Shown here piece after piece: positions 44,750 to 52,799 of a stretch of 64,000 bases of DNA (its first letter is position 1; each line of letters begins with the position of its first letter). The stretch comes from Pricia antarctica (GTDB taxonomy: Bacteria; Bacteroidota; Bacteroidia; Flavobacteriales; Flavobacteriaceae): the NCBI GenBank assembly GCA_011050085.1, contig DRGL01000069.1, forward strand, positions 1 through 64,000, read 5' to 3'. Position numbers and translations under genes: made by a program. Below the pieces are notes generated by a model that saw nothing but the letters and a program-made list of their open reading frames with translations, was not told the DNA's origin and made no database searches.

Positions 44750-46150
44750 GTGCTAACTAGAAAACTACTTTCATCCGTAAGTATAGCGTTGCTAGCATTC
44801 TGCTGCTCGGATGGAGGGAAAAAGGATTCGGATGGCGATTCGGAAAAATCTAAAGAAATAAAAAACACTGTTGAAGAAGTAAACGGGATATCCAAAATTA
44901 GTGATAATGATCTTTTAGACCTTACTCAAAAGGAGACCTTCAAATATTTCTGGGATTTCGCAGAGCCGAATTCCGGCGCGGCGAGGGAACGTTACCTTCC
45001 AAATGACCCATCATTCGATTCCAATATCGTAAGCCTTGGGGGAACCGGGTTTGGCTTAATGGGAATTCTTGTTGGCATCGAACGCGGATTTATAACCCGC
45101 GAGGAAGGGCTACAGCGCTTGAATAAAATATTCACATTTTTAGAATCTGCCGATCGCTTTCACGGGGCCTGGCCTCACTGGCTTGATGGAACTACGGGAA
45201 GTGTGCTGCCTTTTAGCAAATTGGACGATGGTGGCGATTTGGTCGAAACTGCATTTCTTGCGCAAGGAATGATCTGTATCAAAGAATACTTTAAGGATGG
45301 CAACGACAGTGAAAAGGCCCTGGCAGAAAAAGCAGATATACTTTGGAAGGGTGTAGAATGGGATTGGTATACCCAAAATGAAAACACCCTTTATTGGCAT
45401 TGGAGTCCGAATAACGATTTCGCCATGAATTTTGCGCTAAAGGGCTATAACGAAGCGTTGATTACCTATATCATGGCCGCCGCATCGCCAGATTTTAGTA
45501 TTCCTAAACTGGTATATACCAATGGCTGGGCCTCAAACGGAGCTATCGCAGATGCGACCACGGCTTTTAATATTCCGCTTATTGTCGATCATGCAGGCAA
45601 TGAACCACAAGGCGGACCTTTGTTTTGGGCACATTACTCATACCTTGGCTTAAACCCTAACGGCTTGAGCGACGAATTCGTAAACTACGGCGACGTTAAC
45701 AGAAATCATTCGAAAATCAACTATTTGCATTGTGTTGAAAATCCGGGCAACTATGCGGATTATGGCGAAGATTGTTGGGGATTGACCGCCAGTTATTCCC
45801 GGAACGATGACGGAAGCCTTGGCTACAACGCCCATAGTCCGAACAACGATATTGGCGTGATATCGCCTACGGCTGCCATAAGTTCCATTCCGTACACGCC
45901 CGATGAATCTTTAAGGGCTATGCATTATTTTTATGAAAACAAGGAACAACTCTTGGGTCCCGCTGGTTTTTATGACGCCTTTAGTCCCGAATTCGATTTT
46001 TGGGTAGCGGAGGCTTATTTGGCCATCGACCAGGGACCTCAACTGGTCATGATCGAAAACTACCGATCCGGACTGCTCTGGAATCTCTTTAAACAAAACA
46101 AGGATGTTCAAGCAGGTCTTGACAAACTCGGGTTTAGTTACGCCGAGTAA
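44750..46150 (+). CDS. PF10091 glucoamylase-like protein (GH144-type), lipoprotein
   Basis: 466 residues starting with GTG, because an in-frame TAG lies two codons upstream and the next Met is inside the mature protein. The N-terminus is a lipoprotein signal with Cys at 18-19 (L-A-F-C-C), then S-D-G-G and a charged linker. The (alpha/alpha)6 barrel has L-L-D-L-T-Q-K-E-T-F-K-Y-F-W-D-F-A, S-L-G-G-T-G-F-G-L, G-A-W-P-H-W, L-V-E-T-A-F-L-A-Q-G, Y-W-H-W-S-P and G-F-Y-D-A-F-S-P as in PF10091. Characterised GH144 members cut beta-1,2-glucan, but the family is broader. It lies 98 bp after susD. Confidence 0.85.
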   Translation: MLTRKLLSSVSIALLAFCCSDGGKKDSDGDSEKSKEIKNTVEEVNGISKISDNDLLDLTQKETFKYFWDFAEPNSGAARERYLPNDPSFDSNIVSLGGTGFGLMGILVGIERGFITREEGLQRLNKIFTFLESADRFHGAWPHWLDGTTGSVLPFSKLDDGGDLVETAFLAQGMICIKEYFKDGNDSEKALAEKADILWKGVEWDWYTQNENTLYWHWSPNNDFAMNFALKGYNEALITYIMAAASPDFSIPKLVYTNGWASNGAIADATTAFNIPLIVDHAGNEPQGGPLFWAHYSYLGLNPNGLSDEFVNYGDVNRNHSKINYLHCVENPGNYADYGEDCWGLTASYSRNDDGSLGYNAHSPNNDIGVISPTAAISSIPYTPDESLRAMHYFYENKEQLLGPAGFYDAFSPEFDFWVAEAYLAIDQGPQLVMIENYRSGLLWNLFKQNKDVQAGLDKLGFSYAE

Positions 46151-46201
46151 CTTACTATAGAAACAGGTACTAAAGATTCAGTACGCAATAAAAGATATGT
46201 T

Positions 46202-47938
46202 ATGTTGAAGTCTTTGATTCGATACATACCGTTTTCCGGCTTTTTGATTATCTGTAGCTTATGTGTAAACAAGGTTATAGCACAATCCGATACCTATTGC
46301 AACCCGGTCAATATTGATTATACCTATATGATCTATAATGCCCACAAAGACCTTTCGTATCGATCTGGGGCGGATCCGGCGGTCGTTCGATTCAAGAATG
46401 AATATTATATGTTCGTTACCCGATCGATGGGCTATTGGCATTCGAAGGATATGGATGAATGGAAATTTATCAAACCCAAACAATGGTATTTTCAAGGATC
46501 CAACGCCCCTGCAGCCTTCAATTATCGTGATTCTGTACTCTATATGGCCGGCGACCCCTCCGGCTCGATGAGTATATTATATTCCGAAAGGCCGCAAGAA
46601 GGAACCTGGGAAGCCACCACTGGCATTCTGAACGACTTACAAGACCCCGCCCTATTTATCGATGACGATGGGCAGGGCTATATCTATTGGGGTTCATCAA
46701 ACAAGTTCCCAATTAGAGCAAGACAATTGGCTAAAAACAAAAGATTTCGTCCAGAAGAAGTAGAGCACGAATTGTTTAACCTTAATTCTGAAAAACACGG
46801 TTGGGAGCGCTTTGGCGAAAACCATTCCGATACCGAACTAAGCGGTTATATCGAAGGCCCTTGGATGACGAAACACAATGGCAAATACTACTTGCAGTAT
46901 GCCGCACCGGGAACGGAATTCAATGTTTATGGAGATGGAACCTATATCGGCGATTCACCATTGGGACCTTTTGAATATGCCGCAAACAATCCCTTTTCAT
47001 ATAAACCGGGTGGATTCATAAACGGAGCCGGACACGGTAGCACTGTCAAAGGTCCAGGCGACCAATATTGGCATTTCTCATCCATGGCCGTGAACGTTAC
47101 CATCGGTTGGGAGCGCCGAATCGGTATGTTCCCATCCTTTTTTGATGCGGATGGTTTATTGTATTCCGATACGTATTTTGGGGATTATCCGCATTATGCA
47201 CCTTCCTCGGCCGATAAAAAAGGAAGGTTTACGGGATGGATGCTATTATCCTATCAAAAACCTGTAAAGATATCCTCCCAATTCGAAGCGTATAGTGGCA
47301 AAGCACTAACCGATGAGAACGTCAAAACATTTTGGGTCGCCAGAGAGAACAACGCGGAACAGTGGGTTGAAATCGATTTAATCGAACCCGGACTTGTACA
47401 AGCTGTACAGATAAATTATAATGACTACAAATCGAATATCTACGGAAAGGTTTCAGGACTATATCATCAGTATGTAATCGAAGCCTCAATGGACGGGCAA
47501 AATTGGAAAATCATTGTTGACCGTAGTACCAACACCAAGGATGTTCCCAATGATTACGTGGCCCTAAAAAGTCCAGAAAAGGTACGTTATATTCGTTACA
47601 AAAACAGTCATGTACCTACCCCCTATCTATCTATTTCGGATATCCGGATCTTTGGCAAGGGCTACGGGAAGACTCCAAAAAAGGCAAAATCGGTTACGGT
47701 CGTACGAAACGATAAAAGGCGTGGTGCCGAAATAAATTGGCAGTCCGTAAAAAATGCCCAAGGTTACAATGTATTGTGGGGCATTGCCGCTGACAAATTA
47801 TATAGCTCGTGGTTGGTATACGGTGAAAATACTTTGGAACTGAAATCCCTGAATACAGATCAAATTTACTATTTTGCCGTAGAAGCCTTTGACGAAAACG
47901 GAATCGGGGAAAGATCTGAGCTTGTTAAAGTAGAATGA
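46202..47938 (+). CDS. GH43-type glycosidase with F5/8C and FN3 modules
   Basis: 578 residues. Signal peptide, then a five-bladed propeller (~30-345). The catalytic triad is visible as D58 (R-S-G-A-D-P-A), D148 (L-Q-D-P-A-L) and E218 (Y-I-E-G-P-W-M). An F5/8 type C (discoidin) module (~345-495) and a fibronectin III-like module (~500-578) follow. GH43 enzymes remove L-arabinose, xylose or galactose; the subfamily is not certain. It lies 51 bp after the PF10091 gene and is the last intact gene of the susCD operon. Confidence 0.86.
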   Translation: MLKSLIRYIPFSGFLIICSLCVNKVIAQSDTYCNPVNIDYTYMIYNAHKDLSYRSGADPAVVRFKNEYYMFVTRSMGYWHSKDMDEWKFIKPKQWYFQGSNAPAAFNYRDSVLYMAGDPSGSMSILYSERPQEGTWEATTGILNDLQDPALFIDDDGQGYIYWGSSNKFPIRARQLAKNKRFRPEEVEHELFNLNSEKHGWERFGENHSDTELSGYIEGPWMTKHNGKYYLQYAAPGTEFNVYGDGTYIGDSPLGPFEYAANNPFSYKPGGFINGAGHGSTVKGPGDQYWHFSSMAVNVTIGWERRIGMFPSFFDADGLLYSDTYFGDYPHYAPSSADKKGRFTGWMLLSYQKPVKISSQFEAYSGKALTDENVKTFWVARENNAEQWVEIDLIEPGLVQAVQINYNDYKSNIYGKVSGLYHQYVIEASMDGQNWKIIVDRSTNTKDVPNDYVALKSPEKVRYIRYKNSHVPTPYLSISDIRIFGKGYGKTPKKAKSVTVVRNDKRRGAEINWQSVKNAQGYNVLWGIAADKLYSSWLVYGENTLELKSLNTDQIYYFAVEAFDENGIGERSELVKVE

Positions 47939-48029
47939 ACAGCACCACCGGATTGGCCGCCAATCCTTGGACCACCGATTTTGAAAGAATGAACCAAGAC
48001 TAACGCAAATAATGGAGCGCCGCGTATCT

Positions 48030-48750
48030 TCCAAAAAATAATACCTTTAGTAGGGCCGACCTCCACGGCAAGGAACTCGATGAAAATAATGGTCAACCTT
48101 ACATTCGAGATTATAAGGCCACCGTCGCCGCTGGAGATGATGGGGTCGGCAAAACCTTGGATTACCTCGAAACAAACATTCTCGACGAAAACACCTTAGT
48201 AACCTACACTGCTAGTCAAGTTTTTGGATAGGTGAAAAAGGATGGTTCGATAAATGTTTTAGGTACGAAGAATCGTTCGCAACCCCATTGATACTAGAAC
48301 TTCCGGGTACCATCGCCCCTAAATCCGAAAAAGATGCGCTGGTAATGCACCTTGATTTCGCCCAGACCTTTTTTGGACTTTGCCGATACCCCAGAAATGG
48401 GACAAGAGATGCAGGGCAAATCCTTTAAAAGCCTACTTGACTTAAGTGTCGATACCGCTGACTTTTAGGGATGTGATCTAAAATCATTACTATGACTACC
48501 CAGCGTTTTAAATGGTTAAAAAACATTACGGTATTCGCACGAACGTTACAAATTGATGCATTTTTACTATGACATCGATACATGGGAATTTTACGATCTT
48601 GAGCAGATACCGCAAGAACTGAAAAACAGTATACAAGTTTCAGCCTATACCGAGTTAATCGAGATGATGCACCATAAGCTTTATATCGTTCAAAAAGTGT
48701 ACAAGGTAACGGATAAGGAATTCGAAAAGCGACGAAAGAAAAGTCGAGAG
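48030..48750 (+). pseudogene. Ruined family S1 sulfatase, C-terminal half
   Basis: Fragments of one sulfatase appear in order in different frames: Y-I-R-D-Y-K-A-T-V-A-A-G-D-D-G-V-G-K-T and N-T-L-V-T-Y-T-A-S-Q (~48100-48230), G-E-K-G-W-F-D-K-C-F-R-Y-E-E-S-F-A-T-P (~48230-48290), K-S-E-K-D-A-L-V-M-H-L-D-F-A-Q-T-F, D-T-P-E-M-G-Q-E-M-Q-G-K-S-F-K-S, M-V-K-K-H-Y-G-I-R-T, then M-H-F-Y-Y-D-I-D-T-W-E-F-Y-D-L-E-Q-I-P (48553-48610). Frameshifts, stops and the missing N-terminal half with the formylglycine cysteine make it inactive. The type is GlcNAc-6-sulfatase-like. Its last fragment forms a 115-codon open frame (48553-48900) that is not a gene. Confidence 0.85.
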
Positions 48751-48848
48751 AGCCTACGCCTTTTTCAATACATTGCGAGGGACATCAATTCAATAATAGC
48801 CCGCTTATTGAAATATAGTATTGAACTTTCCGTTAGGGAATTTAAGAT

Positions 48849-48856
48849 TAGCTTTG
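48849..48856 (+). promoter_or_regulatory. Candidate -7 box for the formyltransferase pair
   Basis: TAGCTTTG matches TAnnTTTG exactly, 58 bp before the formyltransferase start. A TTC at 48828-48830 lies 18 bp upstream as a weak -33 element. This would give the pair its own promoter behind the dead sulfatase. Confidence 0.35.
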
Positions 48857-48914
48857 TGGTTAGTGTAGGAGACTCAAAGTCCTCAAATTTTCATGCCTAA
48901 AGATAGATTCTAAA

Positions 48915-49691
48915 ATGAGTTTTAAAATCGTCATTCTAAGCCGAAACAAATCGTCGGCACAAACGGTAATCGAGGCTTTGGACCCATCGATTCAGGTAGT
49001 GAAAATAATCGTTGACCCAGGTGCTAGCCGAAAAAAAATCTTTACGAAAAGAATCAGAAAAATCGGGGTAATCGCCTTTGTCGGCCAACTGCTTTTTCGC
49101 TTTATGGTAATGCCCTACTTAAATTTTAGTTCGAAGGAAAGAAAAAAAGAACTTTCTTCGTCCTATCTGAAATCTAGGCCCTCGGAAGCTTTGCCCCCGG
49201 TTGAATATATAGATACAATAAATTCGCAGGAAGGTAGCCGCGTTATAAATGATGCGAAACCAGATGCAATCGTTGTGGTGACCAGAAGAATTATTTCGAA
49301 AGGTACCTTAACCCGAGTACCCGTTCGTTTCATTAATATTCACGACGGTATTGTGCCAAAATATAGGGGTCTTTTTGGTGCATACTGGGCTATGGTTGCA
49401 AAGGACCATAAAAATTGTGGTGCAACGGTTCATTTTATCGATCAGGGATTGGATACAGGACCCATTATCGCCCAATCTAATATTAGCGAGCAATTGACAA
49501 GCGCCGATAATTTCACTACCTATGCCATGCATCAGTTCGCCTCTGCCCTACCCTTACTAAATAAGGGTCTATTGGATATGGCCAACAATCGACTCCATAC
49601 CGTGCCGCGGTCTTCTGAAGTCGGAAAAATTAGATATATTCCAACCATTTGGGCCTATTTGCGACATAGAATAAGCAAGGGAATCAAATAA
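48915..49691 (+). CDS. Formyltransferase family protein (N10-formyl-THF dependent fold)
   Basis: 258 residues. The catalytic triad of the formyltransferase fold is intact: N141 and H143 in F-I-N-I-H-D-G-I-V-P-K-Y-R-G, and D180 in F-I-D-Q-G-L-D-T-G-P-I-I-A-Q. It lacks the second (OB-fold) domain of Met-tRNA formyltransferase. Its size and C-terminus are like sugar N-formyltransferases or GART-like enzymes rather than PurN. The N-terminal 110 residues contain an unusual basic insert (A-S-R-K-K-I-F-T-K-R-I-R-K). It is 11 bp before a FemAB-like acyltransferase, so they form a unit. Substrate unknown; an amino sugar or amine is plausible. Confidence 0.82.
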   Translation: MSFKIVILSRNKSSAQTVIEALDPSIQVVKIIVDPGASRKKIFTKRIRKIGVIAFVGQLLFRFMVMPYLNFSSKERKKELSSSYLKSRPSEALPPVEYIDTINSQEGSRVINDAKPDAIVVVTRRIISKGTLTRVPVRFINIHDGIVPKYRGLFGAYWAMVAKDHKNCGATVHFIDQGLDTGPIIAQSNISEQLTSADNFTTYAMHQFASALPLLNKGLLDMANNRLHTVPRSSEVGKIRYIPTIWAYLRHRISKGIK

Positions 49692-49702
49692 CTACGAGAA
49701 TA

Positions 49703-50656
49703 ATGCCGAACCTAAATACCCCATGGGGAGACCGTTTTTTCTTTGACCTTTTTAAAACGGGTTACGTTTCACCTTTGTATAAAAGACCAATTCGTAACTT
49801 ACTGACAAACGATATACTTTTTGATTGTGCTGATACGGAAAAAGCACCTGAGGTTAATGGCATTTCTGTCATTTGGGACGTTCCCGAATATCTCGATGTT
49901 CATCTCAAGCAACTTGACGCTAATATTACGGTATCGAAAATCCGTCAATATAAAGGCTATCTAATGCATATAGCCCCCTTCAAAAACCTAGACGATTTTT
50001 TGGCCCAACAGCTCAGCGCACGCAGTAGAAAAAAACTACGGTCAAAAAAAAGAAATCTGGAATCGGAGCATGAAATTCGTTATGTCTTTTATTACGGGAA
50101 TATTGAAAAAGAAGAGTACCATCGCCTCTTTGATGCTTTCTACGGTTTTTTGGAAGAACGCTTCGAGGAGAAAAAAACCGTGAACAATAATTTGGGGAAG
50201 TGGGACTACTATCGCGATTTGGTCTACCCGATGATCTTAGAAAAGCGCGCTTCGCTTTTCGCCATCTATGATAAAGACAAGCCCATAACTATTGGAATGC
50301 AATTTCACCTTTCCCGGACGGTATTCAGCTATGTGCAATCGTACGATATCGCATATTCTGAATACAATATGGGCGATATCAGTACAATGAAACGTCTGGA
50401 ATGGTGTTTTGAGCAGGGATTTGACACCCTTGACCTTTCTATGGGCGAAACGGACTATAAGATTAAATGGTGCAACCATCATTACGATCTTTATTTTCAT
50501 GTTCTCTACAACCGAAAATCGCCGAGTGCTGTATTGAAGTACAAAATTCTTATGTCAAAACTTCAATTCAAACAGTATTTGAGGGACAAGGATATACTGG
50601 GCAAACGCTTTAAAATGGACAAATTTAAATATTGGCTTCGCAACCTTTCATCCTGA
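49703..50656 (+). CDS. FemAB/BioF2-like GNAT acyltransferase
   Basis: 317 residues. The middle and C-terminal portions have the BioF2-like/FemAB double-GNAT pattern: S-A-R-S-R-K-K-L-R-S-K-K-R-N-L, then F-L-E-E-R-F-E-E-K-K, A-S-L-F-A-I-Y-D-K-D-K-P-I-T-I-G-M-Q-F, and G-D-I-S-T-M-K-R-L-E-W-C-F-E-Q-G-F-D-T-L-D-L-S-M-G-E. These enzymes transfer an acyl or aminoacyl group to an amine, often in cell envelope or exopolysaccharide building. It follows the formyltransferase gene by 11 bp. No glycosyltransferases are nearby. It ends 28 bp before the convergent fucosidase stop. Confidence 0.83.
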   Translation: MPNLNTPWGDRFFFDLFKTGYVSPLYKRPIRNLLTNDILFDCADTEKAPEVNGISVIWDVPEYLDVHLKQLDANITVSKIRQYKGYLMHIAPFKNLDDFLAQQLSARSRKKLRSKKRNLESEHEIRYVFYYGNIEKEEYHRLFDAFYGFLEERFEEKKTVNNNLGKWDYYRDLVYPMILEKRASLFAIYDKDKPITIGMQFHLSRTVFSYVQSYDIAYSEYNMGDISTMKRLEWCFEQGFDTLDLSMGETDYKIKWCNHHYDLYFHVLYNRKSPSAVLKYKILMSKLQFKQYLRDKDILGKRFKMDKFKYWLRNLSS

Positions 50657-50684
50657 TTTTTTTAAAACTTAGGTCGATCAAAAG

Positions 50685-52778
50685 CTATTTCTTTGAAGTA
50701 ATCACCCCAACTTCCCCAAAAGAGGTCCTAAAATCGGCACCATCGACTTTAAGGCCCTTCAATTTGATATATCGCGCCGTTATCGGATTGAAATCAACAC
50801 GCTGCTCGATACGGTTGTTCACTACATTTCCAAATTCCCCTTTTGCCACAGACTTCCAATCCGTAGCGTTCGAACTGACCGAAAATTCATAATCGGTAAT
50901 GATTCCAAAAGGATATCTTTCTTGGATGGGCCAATAGGTAAAGCCTTCCAAGGTTTCCAATTTCCCCAGGTCGATAATCAACTCCTGAGGCGTTATGGTG
51001 CCTTCGGCTGTGGCCCAAAACGTGTCAGGATTTTCGTCGATGGCTTTTTCAGCATCCGCAATGGTACCGGTGGAAGCCCCAATGACTTTCCAATCCCCCT
51101 TAGGAATATCTAAATAGGTAAGCATACTTTCGGTCGTTTCCCCCGTTTTAGGGTCATAGGCGATAGCCCTTAACGAAGTAGGCGAATCCACCATAAAGGG
51201 ATTTTCGAATTTTGGGGAATCATTACTGGGCTCGCTGCCGTCAAGGGTATAGTGTACCTCAGTAGACATATCCGGCACCGATAGGCTAACCTCACCGTTC
51301 CGTTTTCTTCGGATGTCGGGTACAGTTAATAAGTTCGGCGCACGGTATAGTTCAATATTCGAAATGGCCAATGCTCCCTTGGCGCTCAAAAAACGGACTC
51401 TGATCTTGGAGGTCTCGACGGGATTAAAACGTAATATTCTTTTATATCCAATAGTGGTCTGTTCCTCAATTTTCATCCATTTGCCTTGTACCTCCGCCTC
51501 TACCACAAATTCTTTGACCCGTTGCCCCAAGGGAATATATTCCTGTAAAAGAATACGGTTGACTTCGGTTGGTCTATCGAATTCAAAACTTATGGAGGAC
51601 TCAGACAACGTGTCATTGGTAGCCCAATAGGTAGTATCATTTCCATCGTTTACGTTAGCAGCAGCAAATTCCGTGTCATCACCTCGCTCTTGGGACGCTG
51701 TCACCAAAGCGTTTTTGCCGAGCTCGGTCTCGAAATCTTTGTTCAATTGTTCTTTTAAGGCAATTAACTGTTTTACATCCGTTTCATGCACCAAACCGCG
51801 ATTGTCGACGGGGAGGTTCAATAAAAGGCTGGCATTTCTTCCTACGGAGCGATAATAAATGTCCAGTAATTGAGGAAGGGACTTCACCTGATGGTCTTCA
51901 GCGGGATGATAGTACCACCCTGGACGTATAGAAACATCGGCCTCCGCTGGTAACCAATGCGTACCGTCTTCATGACCGGAACGCAGTTCTTTGTAACGTG
52001 GCCACCCCGGATAGATTTCGTCTCGGCGCATAATACTCCAATTGGTCTCGTTGGCGTATCCCTCTTCGTTGCCGACCCAACGGATATCTGGACCGGCGTC
52101 ACTAAAAATAACCGCTTCGGGCTGCAATTCCCTCACGATTTTCGTGGCCTCATCCCATTCGTAATAGGTCTTGTTATCGATTTTTCGTTCTTCGTTCGCA
52201 CCTCCGTAATACCCGGTTCCTCCATTGGCCCCATCGAACCAGACTTCGAAAATATCCCCGTAATTGGACAAAAGTTCCCGTAATTGTTCGTGGAAGGCGT
52301 TAACATATTCCGGTTTCCCGTAGTCTTTGTTATTACGGTCCCACGGCGAAAGATAGACCCCGAATTTGAGTCCGTTTACCTTACAGGCTTCCGATAAATC
52401 TTTGATGAGGTCGCCCTTACCGTCTTTCCATGGGGAATTTTTGACCGAGTGTTCCGTAGTTTTTGTTGGCCAAAGGCAAAAGCCGTCGTGATGTTTTGCC
52501 GTGATAATGATTCCCTTCATACCCGCATCCTTGGCAACTTTAACCCATTGCTCGGCATCCAGCTCGGAGGGGTCGAACTGTTTGGGCAATTCTGCGCCCG
52601 TGCCCCATTCCATATTGGTAAACGTATTCATGTTGAAATGGATAAAAGCGTAGTATTCCAGTTGCTGCCATGCCAATTGTCGTTCGGAGGGCAAAGGACC
52701 CGCTGGGGCGGGTGGCGCTATTTGGCCAAATGAAATGCCCACAAAGCATAAAATCAAAACCTGAAAAAAGAATTGCAT
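50685..52778 (-). CDS. GH29 alpha-L-fucosidase, multimodular
   Basis: 697 residues. A signal peptide ends near G-Q (19), then the GH29 TIM barrel (~30-355). The catalytic nucleophile is D182 in V-W-F-D-G-A-N-G-G, with the family motifs H-F-N-M-N-T-F and A-K-H-H-D-G-F-C-L-W. Its short barrel and missing A-type motifs fit subfamily B (alpha-1,3/1,4-fucosides next to other sugars). The tail adds an F5/8C module (~370-490), a chitobiase C-terminal-like module (~500-560, H-Y-T-L-D-G-S-E-P) and a second F5/8C (~565-697). It is 21 bp after the GH109-type gene, in one transcript. Confidence 0.92.
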   Translation of the reverse strand: MQFFFQVLILCFVGISFGQIAPPAPAGPLPSERQLAWQQLEYYAFIHFNMNTFTNMEWGTGAELPKQFDPSELDAEQWVKVAKDAGMKGIIITAKHHDGFCLWPTKTTEHSVKNSPWKDGKGDLIKDLSEACKVNGLKFGVYLSPWDRNNKDYGKPEYVNAFHEQLRELLSNYGDIFEVWFDGANGGTGYYGGANEERKIDNKTYYEWDEATKIVRELQPEAVIFSDAGPDIRWVGNEEGYANETNWSIMRRDEIYPGWPRYKELRSGHEDGTHWLPAEADVSIRPGWYYHPAEDHQVKSLPQLLDIYYRSVGRNASLLLNLPVDNRGLVHETDVKQLIALKEQLNKDFETELGKNALVTASQERGDDTEFAAANVNDGNDTTYWATNDTLSESSISFEFDRPTEVNRILLQEYIPLGQRVKEFVVEAEVQGKWMKIEEQTTIGYKRILRFNPVETSKIRVRFLSAKGALAISNIELYRAPNLLTVPDIRRKRNGEVSLSVPDMSTEVHYTLDGSEPSNDSPKFENPFMVDSPTSLRAIAYDPKTGETTESMLTYLDIPKGDWKVIGASTGTIADAEKAIDENPDTFWATAEGTITPQELIIDLGKLETLEGFTYWPIQERYPFGIITDYEFSVSSNATDWKSVAKGEFGNVVNNRIEQRVDFNPITARYIKLKGLKVDGADFRTSFGEVGVITSKK

Positions 52779-52799
52779 ATGTAAAAGTGTTACTCGAAG

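Noticed and set aside
48553-48900. 115-codon open frame that could be called a small gene
   Set aside because: Its first half is the C-terminal end of the broken sulfatase; the rest is unrelated sequence. No independent start signal was found.
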